A DNA stretch of 64,000 nucleotides. Origin: Clostridium sp. AT4 (GTDB lineage Bacteria > Bacillota > Clostridia > Lachnospirales > Lachnospiraceae). The position numbers and the translations under genes were made by a program. The DNA lies in contig NZ_LN999828.1 of assembly GCF_001517625.2 (NCBI RefSeq), positions 1,442,303 to 1,506,302 on the forward strand. Direction: 5' to 3'. Below the pieces are notes generated by a model, which worked only from the letters and a program-made list of their open reading frames with translations, did not search any database and was not told the origin of the DNA. This document shows positions 28,290 through 37,219 of the stretch, in pieces (position 1 is the first letter of the stretch; each line of letters starts with the position of its first letter).

Positions 28290-29870
28290 TTAAAGTTCCA
28301 TATCCTGTTGTTTGTGTTTTGTCTGCACCGGGGCAGTTCTTTGTGCTTTTTTCTCGTCCGCCTTATCCTGCAAGACTTCTTTGAGGGGCTGCTTCTTGGG
28401 CGGCTCTTTGCTTTCTTCTGTGCCGGGTGTGGCTTTCCGTACCCAGTAGCGGATGTCCCGCAGCTTCTTCAAATCCTCCTGTACCTCGGTCAGCGGTACT
28501 TTCAGTTCTGCGATTTCGCTGAGAAGCGTTTCCTGCTCCTCTTGCAGCTCCTTTTGGGTACTGTCCTTATCGTCCGGGTGCTTGGCAAGGTAGGCGGTGG
28601 CTTTCGCATACCGGGCAACCTCCGGGTGTTCCTGTTTGAATTTTTCCTTTGTTTTCTTAAAAAATATCTTCTGGTACTTCTCATAGACAGCCTTACATTC
28701 TTTGCAGTCTGTCCGGCTGGCAAGAATCCCGTCAATCACTTTGCTTCGGGCTTCCTTTGGCTTCATCTGATTGCGGTAATCTGCGGCTGATTTCCCGGAG
28801 GATTCCAGAAATGCTTCTAAGTCCTCCACAGTGGAAAGCCCCTTTTGCCGGAGATAGGACAGGGCTTCGCTGACTGCCTTTAAGTCCTGTGAAGTCCCCC
28901 GGTTCTGTCCAGCCCTTGTCCAGTCCTTCCGTTCTTCCTTTCGTATCGCCATATACTTCATCAGCAGATTGGGAAGAAGTGTCGCTTCCTCCGCCGCCTT
29001 TTGTGCAAGCAGCTCTTTCCGTTTTTCGCCCAGCTCGGTAATCCAGCCTTTGAGGTTTTGGATAAGCTGCCGGATGGACTTCATCAGATTGTTGGCAGCT
29101 CTGATTTCCCGGTTCAGGTTTCCGATATTCGTCTGGATACCCCGCTTTTCCATCTGCCGGACAGCAGCTCCCTCATGGACAGTAGGGACTATATCAAGCC
29201 CCTGTCTGGCATAGGAACGCAAGTCCACACGCTCCGGGCGGTCATTGGCTTCCAGATAGCGGTTCTGGATGACCTCCCATTCATGCCGCCAGATTTCACA
29301 ATACTTCTGGTCGTTCCAGTCAACCGTATCCTCCTTGTGGCTTTTCCATCTGCCGGACGGAAGTTTGATCCGTTCCCCATTCTCGTCAAGGTCATAAACC
29401 TTGCGGCTCTTGGGAAGCCATTTCCCATGTTCGTCCATTGCCCTCATAGTGAGCAGGACATGGGCGTGGGGATTGTGTCCCGGCGGATGGGGGTCATGGA
29501 TTGCAAAATCAGCAATCATGCCTTTGGAAACAAACTGCTGCTCACAAAACTCCCGTACAAGGACAGCGTACTGGTCAGGCGGTATCTCTCTGGGAATGGT
29601 AAGCACCCACCTCCTTGCAAGCTGGGAGTTCCATTGTTTTTCCACAGCTTCGGCGGCGTTCCATAGGGTATTGCGGTCTGCATACTCCGGCGGAGCATTT
29701 GCCGGGAGCAGGATTTCATTGTGGACGATACCACGCTTTTCCGGGTAGTGCTTCACTTGCTGGTCGTATTCACAGAACAGCTTTTCGCCACTCTGGTAAG
29801 CAGCGGCGGCAACCGCAGACTGCCGCTGGCTGCGCTGAACAATCGTGATTTCGTTGTGTGGACAGGGCAT
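28290..29870 (-). CDS. mobL: MobA/MobL relaxase (MobQ family)
   Basis: A 526-residue relaxase. The N-terminal domain has RSQRQSAVAAAAYQSGE (about 13 to 30) and the metal-binding HNPHAHVLLTMR (about 130). A catalytic tyrosine is expected in the first 30 residues; Y25 and Y34 are candidates. The C-terminal half is helical and charged, with a long coiled coil. It nicks oriT and leads the strand into the recipient through the channel of a helper element. A probable oriT of matching type lies at 32932..32966, separated from this gene by the resistance block. GAGGAACACGA is close to the ATG. The gene is full length. Confidence 0.92.
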   Translation of the reverse strand: MPCPHNEITIVQRSQRQSAVAAAAYQSGEKLFCEYDQQVKHYPEKRGIVHNEILLPANAPPEYADRNTLWNAAEAVEKQWNSQLARRWVLTIPREIPPDQYAVLVREFCEQQFVSKGMIADFAIHDPHPPGHNPHAHVLLTMRAMDEHGKWLPKSRKVYDLDENGERIKLPSGRWKSHKEDTVDWNDQKYCEIWRHEWEVIQNRYLEANDRPERVDLRSYARQGLDIVPTVHEGAAVRQMEKRGIQTNIGNLNREIRAANNLMKSIRQLIQNLKGWITELGEKRKELLAQKAAEEATLLPNLLMKYMAIRKEERKDWTRAGQNRGTSQDLKAVSEALSYLRQKGLSTVEDLEAFLESSGKSAADYRNQMKPKEARSKVIDGILASRTDCKECKAVYEKYQKIFFKKTKEKFKQEHPEVARYAKATAYLAKHPDDKDSTQKELQEEQETLLSEIAELKVPLTEVQEDLKKLRDIRYWVRKATPGTEESKEPPKKQPLKEVLQDKADEKKAQRTAPVQTKHKQQDMEL

Positions 29871-29939
29871 TTCGTGTTCCTCCTTTCGCTAATTGGTGGA
29901 CGGGGTGGCGTTTTACCACCTCATTTTGGGCAGAAAAAA

Positions 29940-29968
29940 AGCAGGAGACCTTTTTCAGATTTCCTGCT
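29940..29968 (-). terminator. Terminator upstream of mobL
   Basis: AGCAGGA and TCCTGCT arms on the minus strand followed by a run of seven T. It lies 70 bases upstream of the mobL start and would stop transcription coming from the resistance block; mobL then needs its own promoter or read-through. Confidence 0.8.
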
Positions 29969-30054
29969 CGGTGTGCCGCTATGTGGGCGGCGGGTATTTA
30001 ATTGTAAAAGTTCGGGGCAAGTTGACCCGATGTGTGTAGAATAACAAATTGGAT

Positions 30055-30276
30055 TTATTTTTCTTTACATTTTATGCCGTAATTTCCCCTACTACCATTT
30101 TCGTAGCCCCTATATATTTCATATCTTTTTCCATTTATCTCCACTTCGTCATCGTTAATAAATGTATAAGACTCACCATTTTCTTCACAATACTTTGAAA
30201 TTGCTTCCATAGTTTTTGCAAGAGTTGGGTAATTGGCACTATCCTCATAAGGAACCCAAAAAGCTTTTTTAAACAT
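30055..30276 (-). CDS. Small AT-rich hypothetical protein
   Basis: A 73-residue protein starting MFKKAFWVPYEDSANYPTLA, with an ATG behind AAGGAGGTATTTTAT. It is composed of a helix and beta strands, without membrane segment or catalytic motif. Base composition is AT-rich like the neighbouring resistance genes and unlike mobL. It is probably part of the imported resistance block. Function unknown. Confidence 0.6.
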   Translation of the reverse strand: MFKKAFWVPYEDSANYPTLAKTMEAISKYCEENGESYTFINDDEVEINGKRYEIYRGYENGSRGNYGIKCKEK

Positions 30277-30386
30277 ATAAAATACCTCCTTCTAATTTGT
30301 TAAGTAATCCACGAATTTTCAAATCGTTATAAAATAATAGTATCATACAGCTTCGCAAAAATCCACTTATAACTTCAAATTGTCCC

Positions 30387-30650
30387 TTACTCTTTTCTAT
30401 TTATCATGTAAGATTGTAAACTTTTTTGACAACCATTCTTTTCATAAAATTTTTCTGCTTCTGGTTGAGAGCCGAAATATAACATTGTAGGTGTATTATC
30501 TTTTGCAAGTTGAAGAAGTTTGCTTCCAATCCCCTGTTTTTGATATTGAGGAAGAACCAGTAACTCTGTAATTGTTCCAAAATAGTAACCATCGGAAAGA
30601 ATACGCAAGCATCCTACTAGCTTTTTATTGTCATAGGCTGTTATATTTAT
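30387..30650 (-). pseudogene. GNAT acetyltransferase, N-terminally truncated
   Basis: The frame encodes LRILSDGYYFGTITELLVL, then QYQKQGIGSKLLQLA (the acetyl-CoA binding motif A) and a normal C-terminus ending in SYMINRKE. Upstream coding can be followed to about 30650 (AYDNKKLVGC) and then dissolves into AT-rich sequence without a start. So the first 15 to 25 residues of a GNAT protein are missing. An internal ATG at 30608 has no strong ribosome site. It is a remnant at the 3' side of the aminoglycoside resistance gene. Confidence 0.75.
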
Positions 30651-30721
30651 TTATTATTTTTCATTTTTTTAAACTATTTAATACTAATGTCTTTTATAAT
30701 AGCTTTTCATATATTATATAA

Positions 30722-32677
<1,956 letters not shown>

Positions 32678-32713
32678 TATTTTTCCTCCAACTACCGATT
32701 TGTTGTCATCTTC

Positions 32714-32744
32714 ATTATACTTCATTGGCTATCGAAAAGATAGC
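32714..32744 (-). promoter_or_regulatory. Probable promoter of the resistance genes
   Basis: TATAAT (32714..32719) lies 37 bases upstream of the acetyltransferase start. Just upstream is an inverted repeat, GCTATC-TTTTC-GATAGC (32728..32744), in the region where the -35 box should lie. No good TTGACA is seen, so the palindrome may be a regulator site or a second-rate -35 region. Confidence 0.5.
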
Positions 32745-32931
32745 ATATTTTATGAAACTTGTCGGCTGGGAACAGCTTGCAATGCAAGGTGTCCCCAGAT
32801 GGCAAGTCCACAAAAGGGTAGCTGGCGGCAGCCAGCGCAGGGGAAGCGTAGCGTCCCCTGTTTGATTTGAAGCAGACCATGACTGCGGAAAATCACAGCC
32901 CTCCGGCGAGGAGCCTTCGGAGAACGCAATG

Positions 32932-32966
32932 CACCAACCTCTGGGTGGTGTATAATTGCGCCCTTA
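32932..32966 (-). other. oriT: Probable MobQ/RSF1010-type oriT
   Basis: On the plus strand an imperfect inverted repeat, CACCAACC-TCT-GGGTGGTG, is followed directly by TATAATTGCGCCCTTA. This is the layout of RSF1010-type origins, where the repeat binds the relaxase and the nick falls in the GTGCGCCCTTA-like segment. It lies immediately downstream of the DUF3847 gene. The relaxase of the matching MobQ class is encoded at 28290..29870 of the same transposon. The nick position and strand are inferred only. Confidence 0.7.
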
Positions 32967-32971
32967 GTAAA

Positions 32972-33268
32972 CTAAGGGGTTTCCGGCTTCTCCCGTTCCA
33001 GCAGTTTTTTCAATAGTTCCTGCGTGTCCTGCCTGTGAAAAATGAGTTTCAACAACAGCATGACATCATCATCTGTCAGGCGTTCCGGCTCTTGCAGAAA
33101 ACTTTCCAGCATACCGCCACGAGTACAGAGCCGGTGCGTCCGTTCCTTTCGGGTAAGCTGCTTTAACTGGTGCTGCAATGCCTTTTCATCATTGATGGCT
33201 TTCCGCAGTTTCTTTTCGCTTTTCTCCAACTCCCGATTGAGTTTTTCCAGCTTTGAGGTATCAGGCAA
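32972..33268 (-). CDS. DUF3847 protein, probable relaxosome accessory
   Basis: A 98-residue helical protein, MPDTSKLEKLNRELEKSEKK, with a coiled coil over the first 45 residues. It fits DUF3847, a family found beside MobA/MobL relaxases on mobilizable transposons. It lies next to the oriT, with its stop six bases from it, so a role as DNA-binding accessory (MobC-like) is likely but inferred. Its ATG overlaps the end of the previous gene by eight bases. Confidence 0.8.
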   Translation of the reverse strand: MPDTSKLEKLNRELEKSEKKLRKAINDEKALQHQLKQLTRKERTHRLCTRGGMLESFLQEPERLTDDDVMLLLKLIFHRQDTQELLKKLLEREKPETP

Positions 33269-33602
33269 TGGCAGCGTCCTCCTTTCCCGGTATCAGCACA
33301 TAAATCCTGTTCGGCTCTCCAACGCCCTGACGCACCCGCATGATAAGTCCTGCGTTTTCCAGTTCATTCAAAGAACGCTTGACCGTCATAGGACTGCGGG
33401 ACAGGACTGCGGCAATGGCTGTGACAGGGAAGCAGACAAACAGGATTCCGTTCTCGTCCTCCTGCCCTTTGGATAGCATAGCGTCCAGCATCCGGCAGTA
33501 CATGACCTTTGCGGTGCTGCTGACTGGAAATCCTGTCAACGCTCTGGGAAATGGCATACAGGGCGGCAATGGTGTGTCTATCGTCATAAATTCAAAATTC
33601 AT
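33261..33602 (-). CDS. RepA-N-like winged helix protein
   Basis: A 113-residue protein (MNFEFMTIDTPLPPCMPFPRA) with a winged-helix DNA-binding fold: STAKVMYCRMLDAMLSK, FPVTAIAAVLSRSPMTVKRSL and the wing GEPNRIYVLIP. It resembles the N-terminal domain of RepA_N initiators but stops there, so it is a short replication- or transcription-related DNA-binding protein. It overlaps its neighbours on both sides by four to eight bases and belongs to a three-gene unit with DUF3847. GGAGGAACACACC precedes the ATG. Confidence 0.75.
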   Translation of the reverse strand: MNFEFMTIDTPLPPCMPFPRALTGFPVSSTAKVMYCRMLDAMLSKGQEDENGILFVCFPVTAIAAVLSRSPMTVKRSLNELENAGLIMRVRQGVGEPNRIYVLIPGKEDAAIA

Positions 33603-33787
33603 TCGGTGTGTTCCTCCTTTTTCTTTGATCGTTTGGATAAATAACGGGGGCAGTCAATCACAACCGCCCGGAAGCTCTGCTTGCACCCATGCTGGCATTT
33701 CCGGCATAATTCGTTGTAAGTGACACGCCCCCGGTCATTGAGGTAAAAGGAAAGCTCATGCTTCCTCTTTTTGCTCATTCTCGGCAT
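33599..33787 (-). CDS. Small Cys-rich basic protein of transposon unit
   Basis: A 62-residue protein, MPRMSKKRKHELSFYLNDRG, with Cys residues in NELCRKCQHGCKQSF and VIDCPRYL, suggesting a small metal-binding site. It begins the unit that ends with DUF3847; its stop overlaps the start of the next gene (four bases). GGGAGGAAATACAAT precedes the ATG. Very basic, so DNA binding is possible; family unknown to me. Confidence 0.7.
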   Translation of the reverse strand: MPRMSKKRKHELSFYLNDRGRVTYNELCRKCQHGCKQSFRAVVIDCPRYLSKRSKKKEEHTE

Positions 33788-34270
33788 ATTGTATTTCCTC
33801 CCGTTTTAGTGTATGGTTTCGGGGCGATTTTCGGCAAAATTACGGTCATAGAGCCGATTAAAATCTCCCGAAGTATCAGCGATAGGGTAGACTATCCCCC
33901 TATCAGATTGTCGTGTTTCGGTATCATTTCGGTGTCAGTTCGCCAGTTCTCCCCGGTGTCGTTCCTCCCCTGAATCTCACAGCGGCGTATCGCTCCCTTT
34001 GGTACGCTCGTTTCGGTCAGGGTTCCTCCACATCCCTGCCAAAAGTCATGGCGCTACATCGCCGGGGAAGCATATCCCACACAGGCTGGTCATTCGATTG
34101 GAATAATCCATCGATGAACTACCTGTATCATAGAACATTTTTGTGCCCTGTGCCGTATGTCCACAAAGTAGGAATTAGGGGTAAAAATCAGAAATTTCCA
34201 CGATTGCGGAAAGTGTGATATAATCCAGATAAGCGGCAGCAATGAAACCATTGGAAAGGAGCGTGCGCCC
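33788..34270. promoter_or_regulatory. Divergent intergenic region with 11-bp repeats
   Basis: A 483-base stretch without a supported gene, between the minus-strand unit starting at 33787 and the plus-strand XRE regulator. It holds TTTCGG motifs at 33817, 33829, 33916, 33927 and 34011; the pair TTTCGGTATCA/TTTCGGTGTCA is a tandem 11-bp repeat. An inverted repeat GATAGGG/CCCTATC lies at 33881..33904. TATAAT at 34219..34224 is a likely -10 for the regulator, with TTTCC-N8-GGAAA overlapping the expected -35. It could be a control region or replication origin. Confidence 0.5.
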
Positions 34271-35077
34271 ATGAAAGGAGCAACAAGCATACAGGAACGC
34301 CTTTGGGAACTCCGCAAGGACAAAGGCTTAAATCTGGAAGAACTATCAAAGCTGACAGGCATTTCCAAATCAGCTCTTGGAAGTTATGAAAAAGAGGATT
34401 TTAAGGAAATCAATCATGGCAACCTTATCACGCTGGCAGACTTCTATGGGGTCTCTGTTGATTATCTACTGTGCCGGATAGAGAACAGGGAGCAGATCAA
34501 CACACCATTGACGGAGTTGCATTTGAATGATGAGATGGTGGCACTGCTGAAAAGCGGTCGGATTAACAACCGTCTGCTCTGTGAGCTTGCTACACATAAA
34601 GATTTTATCAAGTTTCTTGCAGACATTGAGATTTATGTGGACGGGATTGCTACCATGCAGATTCAAAACCTCAATGCACTTGTCGATACCGTCCGGCATG
34701 AAATCATTGAACGGTATCGCCCAGGCGAAGATGACCCGCATTTGAAAGTGCTGCAAGCCGCCCATATCAGTGATGATGAGTATTTCAGTCACATGGTTCT
34801 GGATGACCTCAACCTGATTATCCGGGATATTCGGGAAGCCCACAAAAAGGACAGTGAGAGTGCGCCCCAGACCACCGTTGCCGATGAATTGAAAGAAAAT
34901 CTCGAAGCAGTCGAAAATTTCAAGGGCAGCCGGGATGAAAAGCTGGTTGTCCTTTACTGCAAGCAGCTCGGTATCAACTATAAAAATCTGTCAGACGAAG
35001 AATTTCGCTGGCTGATTCGGATTCTCAAAAAATCAAAGAAAATGGGAACGCCTATCAGCCAGAGGAAAAAACGGTAA
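34271..35077 (+). CDS. XRE-family transcriptional regulator of the transposon
   Basis: A 268-residue protein starting MKGATSIQERLWELRKDKGL, with an N-terminal helix-turn-helix (LEELSKLTGISKSALGSYE) at about 20 to 40 and a long helical C-terminal domain (about 90 to 268). It is the only plus-strand gene in its neighbourhood and diverges from the RepA-like/DUF3847 unit, so it probably controls that unit and itself. GGAAAGGAG lies upstream of the ATG. No catalytic peptidase motif is visible. Confidence 0.85.
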   Translation: MKGATSIQERLWELRKDKGLNLEELSKLTGISKSALGSYEKEDFKEINHGNLITLADFYGVSVDYLLCRIENREQINTPLTELHLNDEMVALLKSGRINNRLLCELATHKDFIKFLADIEIYVDGIATMQIQNLNALVDTVRHEIIERYRPGEDDPHLKVLQAAHISDDEYFSHMVLDDLNLIIRDIREAHKKDSESAPQTTVADELKENLEAVENFKGSRDEKLVVLYCKQLGINYKNLSDEEFRWLIRILKKSKKMGTPISQRKKR

Positions 35078-35081
35078 AAAA

Positions 35082-35125
35082 AACCGCTGTTGCATGGTTG
35101 GGGTGCCTTCCATGTAGCAGCGGTT
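35082..35125 (-). terminator. Terminator between convergent genes
   Basis: AACCGCTG and CAGCGGTT arms with further inner pairing (CATGG/CCATG). On the minus strand a run of eight T follows, stopping the DUF1835 gene; on the plus strand it may also stop the XRE gene. Confidence 0.85.
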
Positions 35126-35138
35126 CTTGCTGTGGTTA

Positions 35139-36101
35139 TTATTTCATTCGTTTTCTTAATATCCGGCGATAATTTGTTTCTCCCTTTGGTGCGTCCTGTA
35201 TAATTTCCAACACACCATCTTCAAGCATTTTATCAATGCGATTAGAAATCCATACATCACTAATTCCAAGTTGATATTTTCCTAAAACATTACCTATAAC
35301 AATAGCCATTTTGAATTGCTCTGGCTGTTCCGCAATTTCACGAAGAATGAAACTATCATATATATCTTCTGAAACACTTTGCAATTTACCATTTAGCATT
35401 GCACGCAAAGGTGCATTTTCATTTTGAAGTTGATTCCATTTCATAGCACAAGCTGAAAGAAATACAGGCTTAGCTTTTTCTTGTAGAGTTATATATTTTC
35501 CCCATTCGCCAGGAGAAACCTCACCCCATGCTATTTTGGATGTCATAGTATTTTCTTTTCCATATTCCCAGGCAGGTAACTTAACCAAATAAATTGTTGT
35601 CTGACAGTTTAATGGTCGAAGTTGTTTCATAAGCCAGTACATACCGCAAAGTTCATCCGGATTATAGCTATACCAAATACGAACTTCTTCCCCAGCTACA
35701 TATCGTTCAATAACCGAAGACAATGTAGTTTTAATTTTCTGTATTTTTTCTTCAACCTGATAGTCTAAATCCTCTACAAACCAGACAGACAGCATTTTCT
35801 TGAGAACATTTTTCCGCTGTTCGCCAATTCCATTATCAGAAATATCTCCCACACTAAGAGCCATATCAAAACAATAAACATCACTGCTCTTGCCTCCCAA
35901 TGGAATAGCATTCTCCCAAGCAATATGTTCTTGTTCCTGTGCTTGAATTTGTGCTTCTTTCATTTCATCTGAAGATGGAACACTCCCATCTTCGTGCCTC
36001 ATAAAGACCGAAACTGCACTTCCTCTATACTTTCCCTTACCGTAAGTTTGGGCAATTTTCAAACTTCCACAGGCACTTTCACCAAATACAATTTCAATCA
36101 T
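35139..36101 (-). CDS. DUF1835-like protein, transposon cargo
   Basis: A 320-residue protein, MIEIVFGESACGSLKIAQ, that matches my memory of the DUF1835/DUF3658 layout: an N-terminal alpha/beta region with FGESACGSL and DVYCFDMALSVGDIS, a middle segment with WYSYNPDELCGMYWLM, and a C-terminal winged-helix-like end (LGISDVWISNRIDKML). No signal peptide. The gene has an excellent GGAGGTATATAAG site and its own terminator. It is AT-richer than the transposon backbone, so it is probably cargo. Function is not established; a role in host interference or regulation is only a guess. Confidence 0.7.
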   Translation of the reverse strand: MIEIVFGESACGSLKIAQTYGKGKYRGSAVSVFMRHEDGSVPSSDEMKEAQIQAQEQEHIAWENAIPLGGKSSDVYCFDMALSVGDISDNGIGEQRKNVLKKMLSVWFVEDLDYQVEEKIQKIKTTLSSVIERYVAGEEVRIWYSYNPDELCGMYWLMKQLRPLNCQTTIYLVKLPAWEYGKENTMTSKIAWGEVSPGEWGKYITLQEKAKPVFLSACAMKWNQLQNENAPLRAMLNGKLQSVSEDIYDSFILREIAEQPEQFKMAIVIGNVLGKYQLGISDVWISNRIDKMLEDGVLEIIQDAPKGETNYRRILRKRMK

Positions 36102-36117
36102 CTTATATACCTCCGAT

Positions 36118-36507
36118 TTAATTACTCCCGTATGAATAAATTATATCATGCAAAACAATTTCTTCTGCCCGGTTGTGAATGTTATTACAACGCTGCACCC
36201 ATTCCATTTGTTGAGTTCGCTTCAATTCCTCTGTCACGCCCTCGGTGGCTTTCATCTGCTCCATGATAGTGTCTAACCGTTCCTGTGCCTGTTCGTTCAG
36301 GTCTGCAAGATATGTCCACAATTCTCCGGTCAGTATCAATGTATTCAATCTGGCTGGGTGGACTTCCCTTAAATATTCCCGGTGCATCCGTCCGTACTTT
36401 CCGATAGGGCGGTGTTCCTCCGGCAATTTCAAATCTGGGATGTAGTAATCTCCGACAAGGATATAATCAATTCCGTTTTCTGTTATTCTTGGTTTCAATT
36501 CGCTCAT
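36118..36507 (-). CDS. tnpV: TnpV protein
   Basis: A 129-residue TnpV-family protein with YYIPDLKLPEE, GKYGRMHREYL, LTGELWTYL, ATEGVTEELKRTQQ and EWVQRCNNIHNRAEEIVL. It lies at the far end of the transposon, as in Tn4451-like elements. The ATG follows CAGGAGGTAAGGAAC and lies within the last 41 bases of the XRE gene, so both come from one transcript. Its activity is unknown. A second TnpV is encoded in the ICE helicase gene at 10815..11165. Confidence 0.9.
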   Translation of the reverse strand: MSELKPRITENGIDYILVGDYYIPDLKLPEEHRPIGKYGRMHREYLREVHPARLNTLILTGELWTYLADLNEQAQERLDTIMEQMKATEGVTEELKRTQQMEWVQRCNNIHNRAEEIVLHDIIYSYGSN

Positions 36508-36739
36508 GTTCCTTACCTCCTGTGGAAGCAGGCTCGTCTGGTACTAACTCAATCACATCGGTAATCTCACAATTCAGCGTTTCGCAGATACGGGCTAATG
36601 TGTCCATGCTGATGTGCTTTCCCTCTTTGCTCATGTTGGCAATCATATTCGTTGTCATACCAGCGGCAAGCCTTAAATCTTCTTTTCTCATATCACGCTC
36701 TAACAGTGTGTGCCAGAGTGGTTTATAGCTGATGTGCAT
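36467..36739 (-). CDS. Small XRE-type regulator at transposon end
   Basis: A 90-residue helix-turn-helix protein: MHISYKPLWHTLLERDMRKE, then LRLAAGMTTNMIANMSKEG and LARICETLNCEITDVIELV, the compact Cro/CI layout. AGGAAAGCAAT precedes the ATG. The promoter at 36803..36831 contains a palindrome over its -35 box, so autorepression is likely. It overlaps tnpV downstream. Similar small regulators are at 42340 and 61997. Confidence 0.88.
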   Translation of the reverse strand: MHISYKPLWHTLLERDMRKEDLRLAAGMTTNMIANMSKEGKHISMDTLARICETLNCEITDVIELVPDEPASTGGKEHERIETKNNRKRN

Positions 36740-36767
36740 ATTGCTTTCCTGCCTTTCTATCCATACC

Positions 36768-36787
36768 GCCGGGGCGGCTGCCCCGGC
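36768..36787 (-). other. GC-rich hairpin in the XRE-tnpV leader
   Basis: Arms GCCGGGGC and GCCCCGGC enclose four bases, a very stable stem placed between the promoter and the XRE start in the untranslated leader. There is no T run after it, so it is more likely an RNA stability or translation-control element than a terminator. Confidence 0.6.
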
Positions 36788-36802
36788 AGGAACTTTTCTC
36801 TT

Positions 36803-36831
36803 ATTATAACATCAATCTTGTGTAATCACAA
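36803..36831 (-). promoter_or_regulatory. Sigma-A promoter and operator of XRE-tnpV
   Basis: On the minus strand TTGTGA and TATAAT are separated by 17 bases. The -35 box lies inside TTGTG-ATTA-CACAA (36818..36831), a symmetric site of the type bound by small XRE proteins. It lies 64 bases upstream of the XRE start. Confidence 0.8.
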
Positions 36832-36893
36832 TTTATTCTTGTATCCTGCCGCTGATACCGTCTGGATTGGTTTTTCCTTTCTTTTTGTTCCCT

Positions 36894-37052
36894 TTAATTA
36901 GCCATGAACTGTTTGATACCCTGCGACTTTGCACCGGGATTATCATTACCATAGCCCTCCAGAAGATTGATAACTCCCCACACGCCTACACCTGCTCCGA
37001 TTGCGGTTACTACCGTCTTTAATCCTGTTACTGCTGTTGTAAAAAATGACAT
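36894..37052 (-). pseudogene. Maff2-family gene, 5' part with new stop from transposon
   Basis: The frame starts MSFFTTAVTGLKTVVTAIGA and contains the hydrophobic segment and the conserved GYGNDNPGAKSQGIKQ. It then ends with FMAN and a stop, the last codons being contributed by the transposon end. The missing half is at 23990..24074. ACGAGGTAGATTAAA precedes the ATG. The 52-residue product keeps the membrane segment but lacks the conserved C-terminal half, so it is probably not functional in transfer. In an intact ICE it sits between VirD4 and VirB6. Confidence 0.88.
36909..36921. repeat. Transposon flanking repeat (left gene half side)
   Basis: CTGTTTGATACCC, one base different from 24062..24074. 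It lies inside the Maff2 coding sequence at the point where the gene is broken. The adjoining transposon end supplies AATTAG next to each copy as well, on opposite sides. Confidence 0.75.
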
Positions 37053-37092
37053 TTTAATCTACCTCGTTCTTTCTCTTAATTTTTTCAAAAAG

Positions 37093-37134
37093 AAAGAGTT
37101 TTGAGATGTATCAGCATACACAACAAAACTCTTT
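37093..37134. terminator. Hairpin with T runs on both sides, between virD4 and Maff2
   Basis: AAAGAGTTTTG and CAAAACTCTTT arms with a 20-base loop. T runs follow in both directions (TTTCTTTTT on the minus strand). It may end part of the virD4 transcripts before the downstream transfer genes. Confidence 0.65.
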
Positions 37135-37141
37135 TTTCTTC

Positions 37142-37156
37142 TGGACACAATGTCCA
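37142..37156. promoter_or_regulatory. ICE palindrome copy 2
   Basis: TGGACA-CAA-TGTCCA between virD4 and the Maff2 gene; the symmetry extends outward (TTC and GAG sides). Confidence 0.65.
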
Positions 37157-37197
37157 GAGGTTAATGGTTCCATATTCAGTTGTCAGTTCTGCACCTT

Positions 37198-37212
37198 TAG
37201 ACATTCTGTCCA
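37198..37212. promoter_or_regulatory. ICE palindrome copy 3 (one mismatch)
   Basis: TAGACA-TTC-TGTCCA, eight bases from the virD4 stop and 42 bases from copy 2. Confidence 0.55.
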
Positions 37213-37219
37213 AAAGTCG

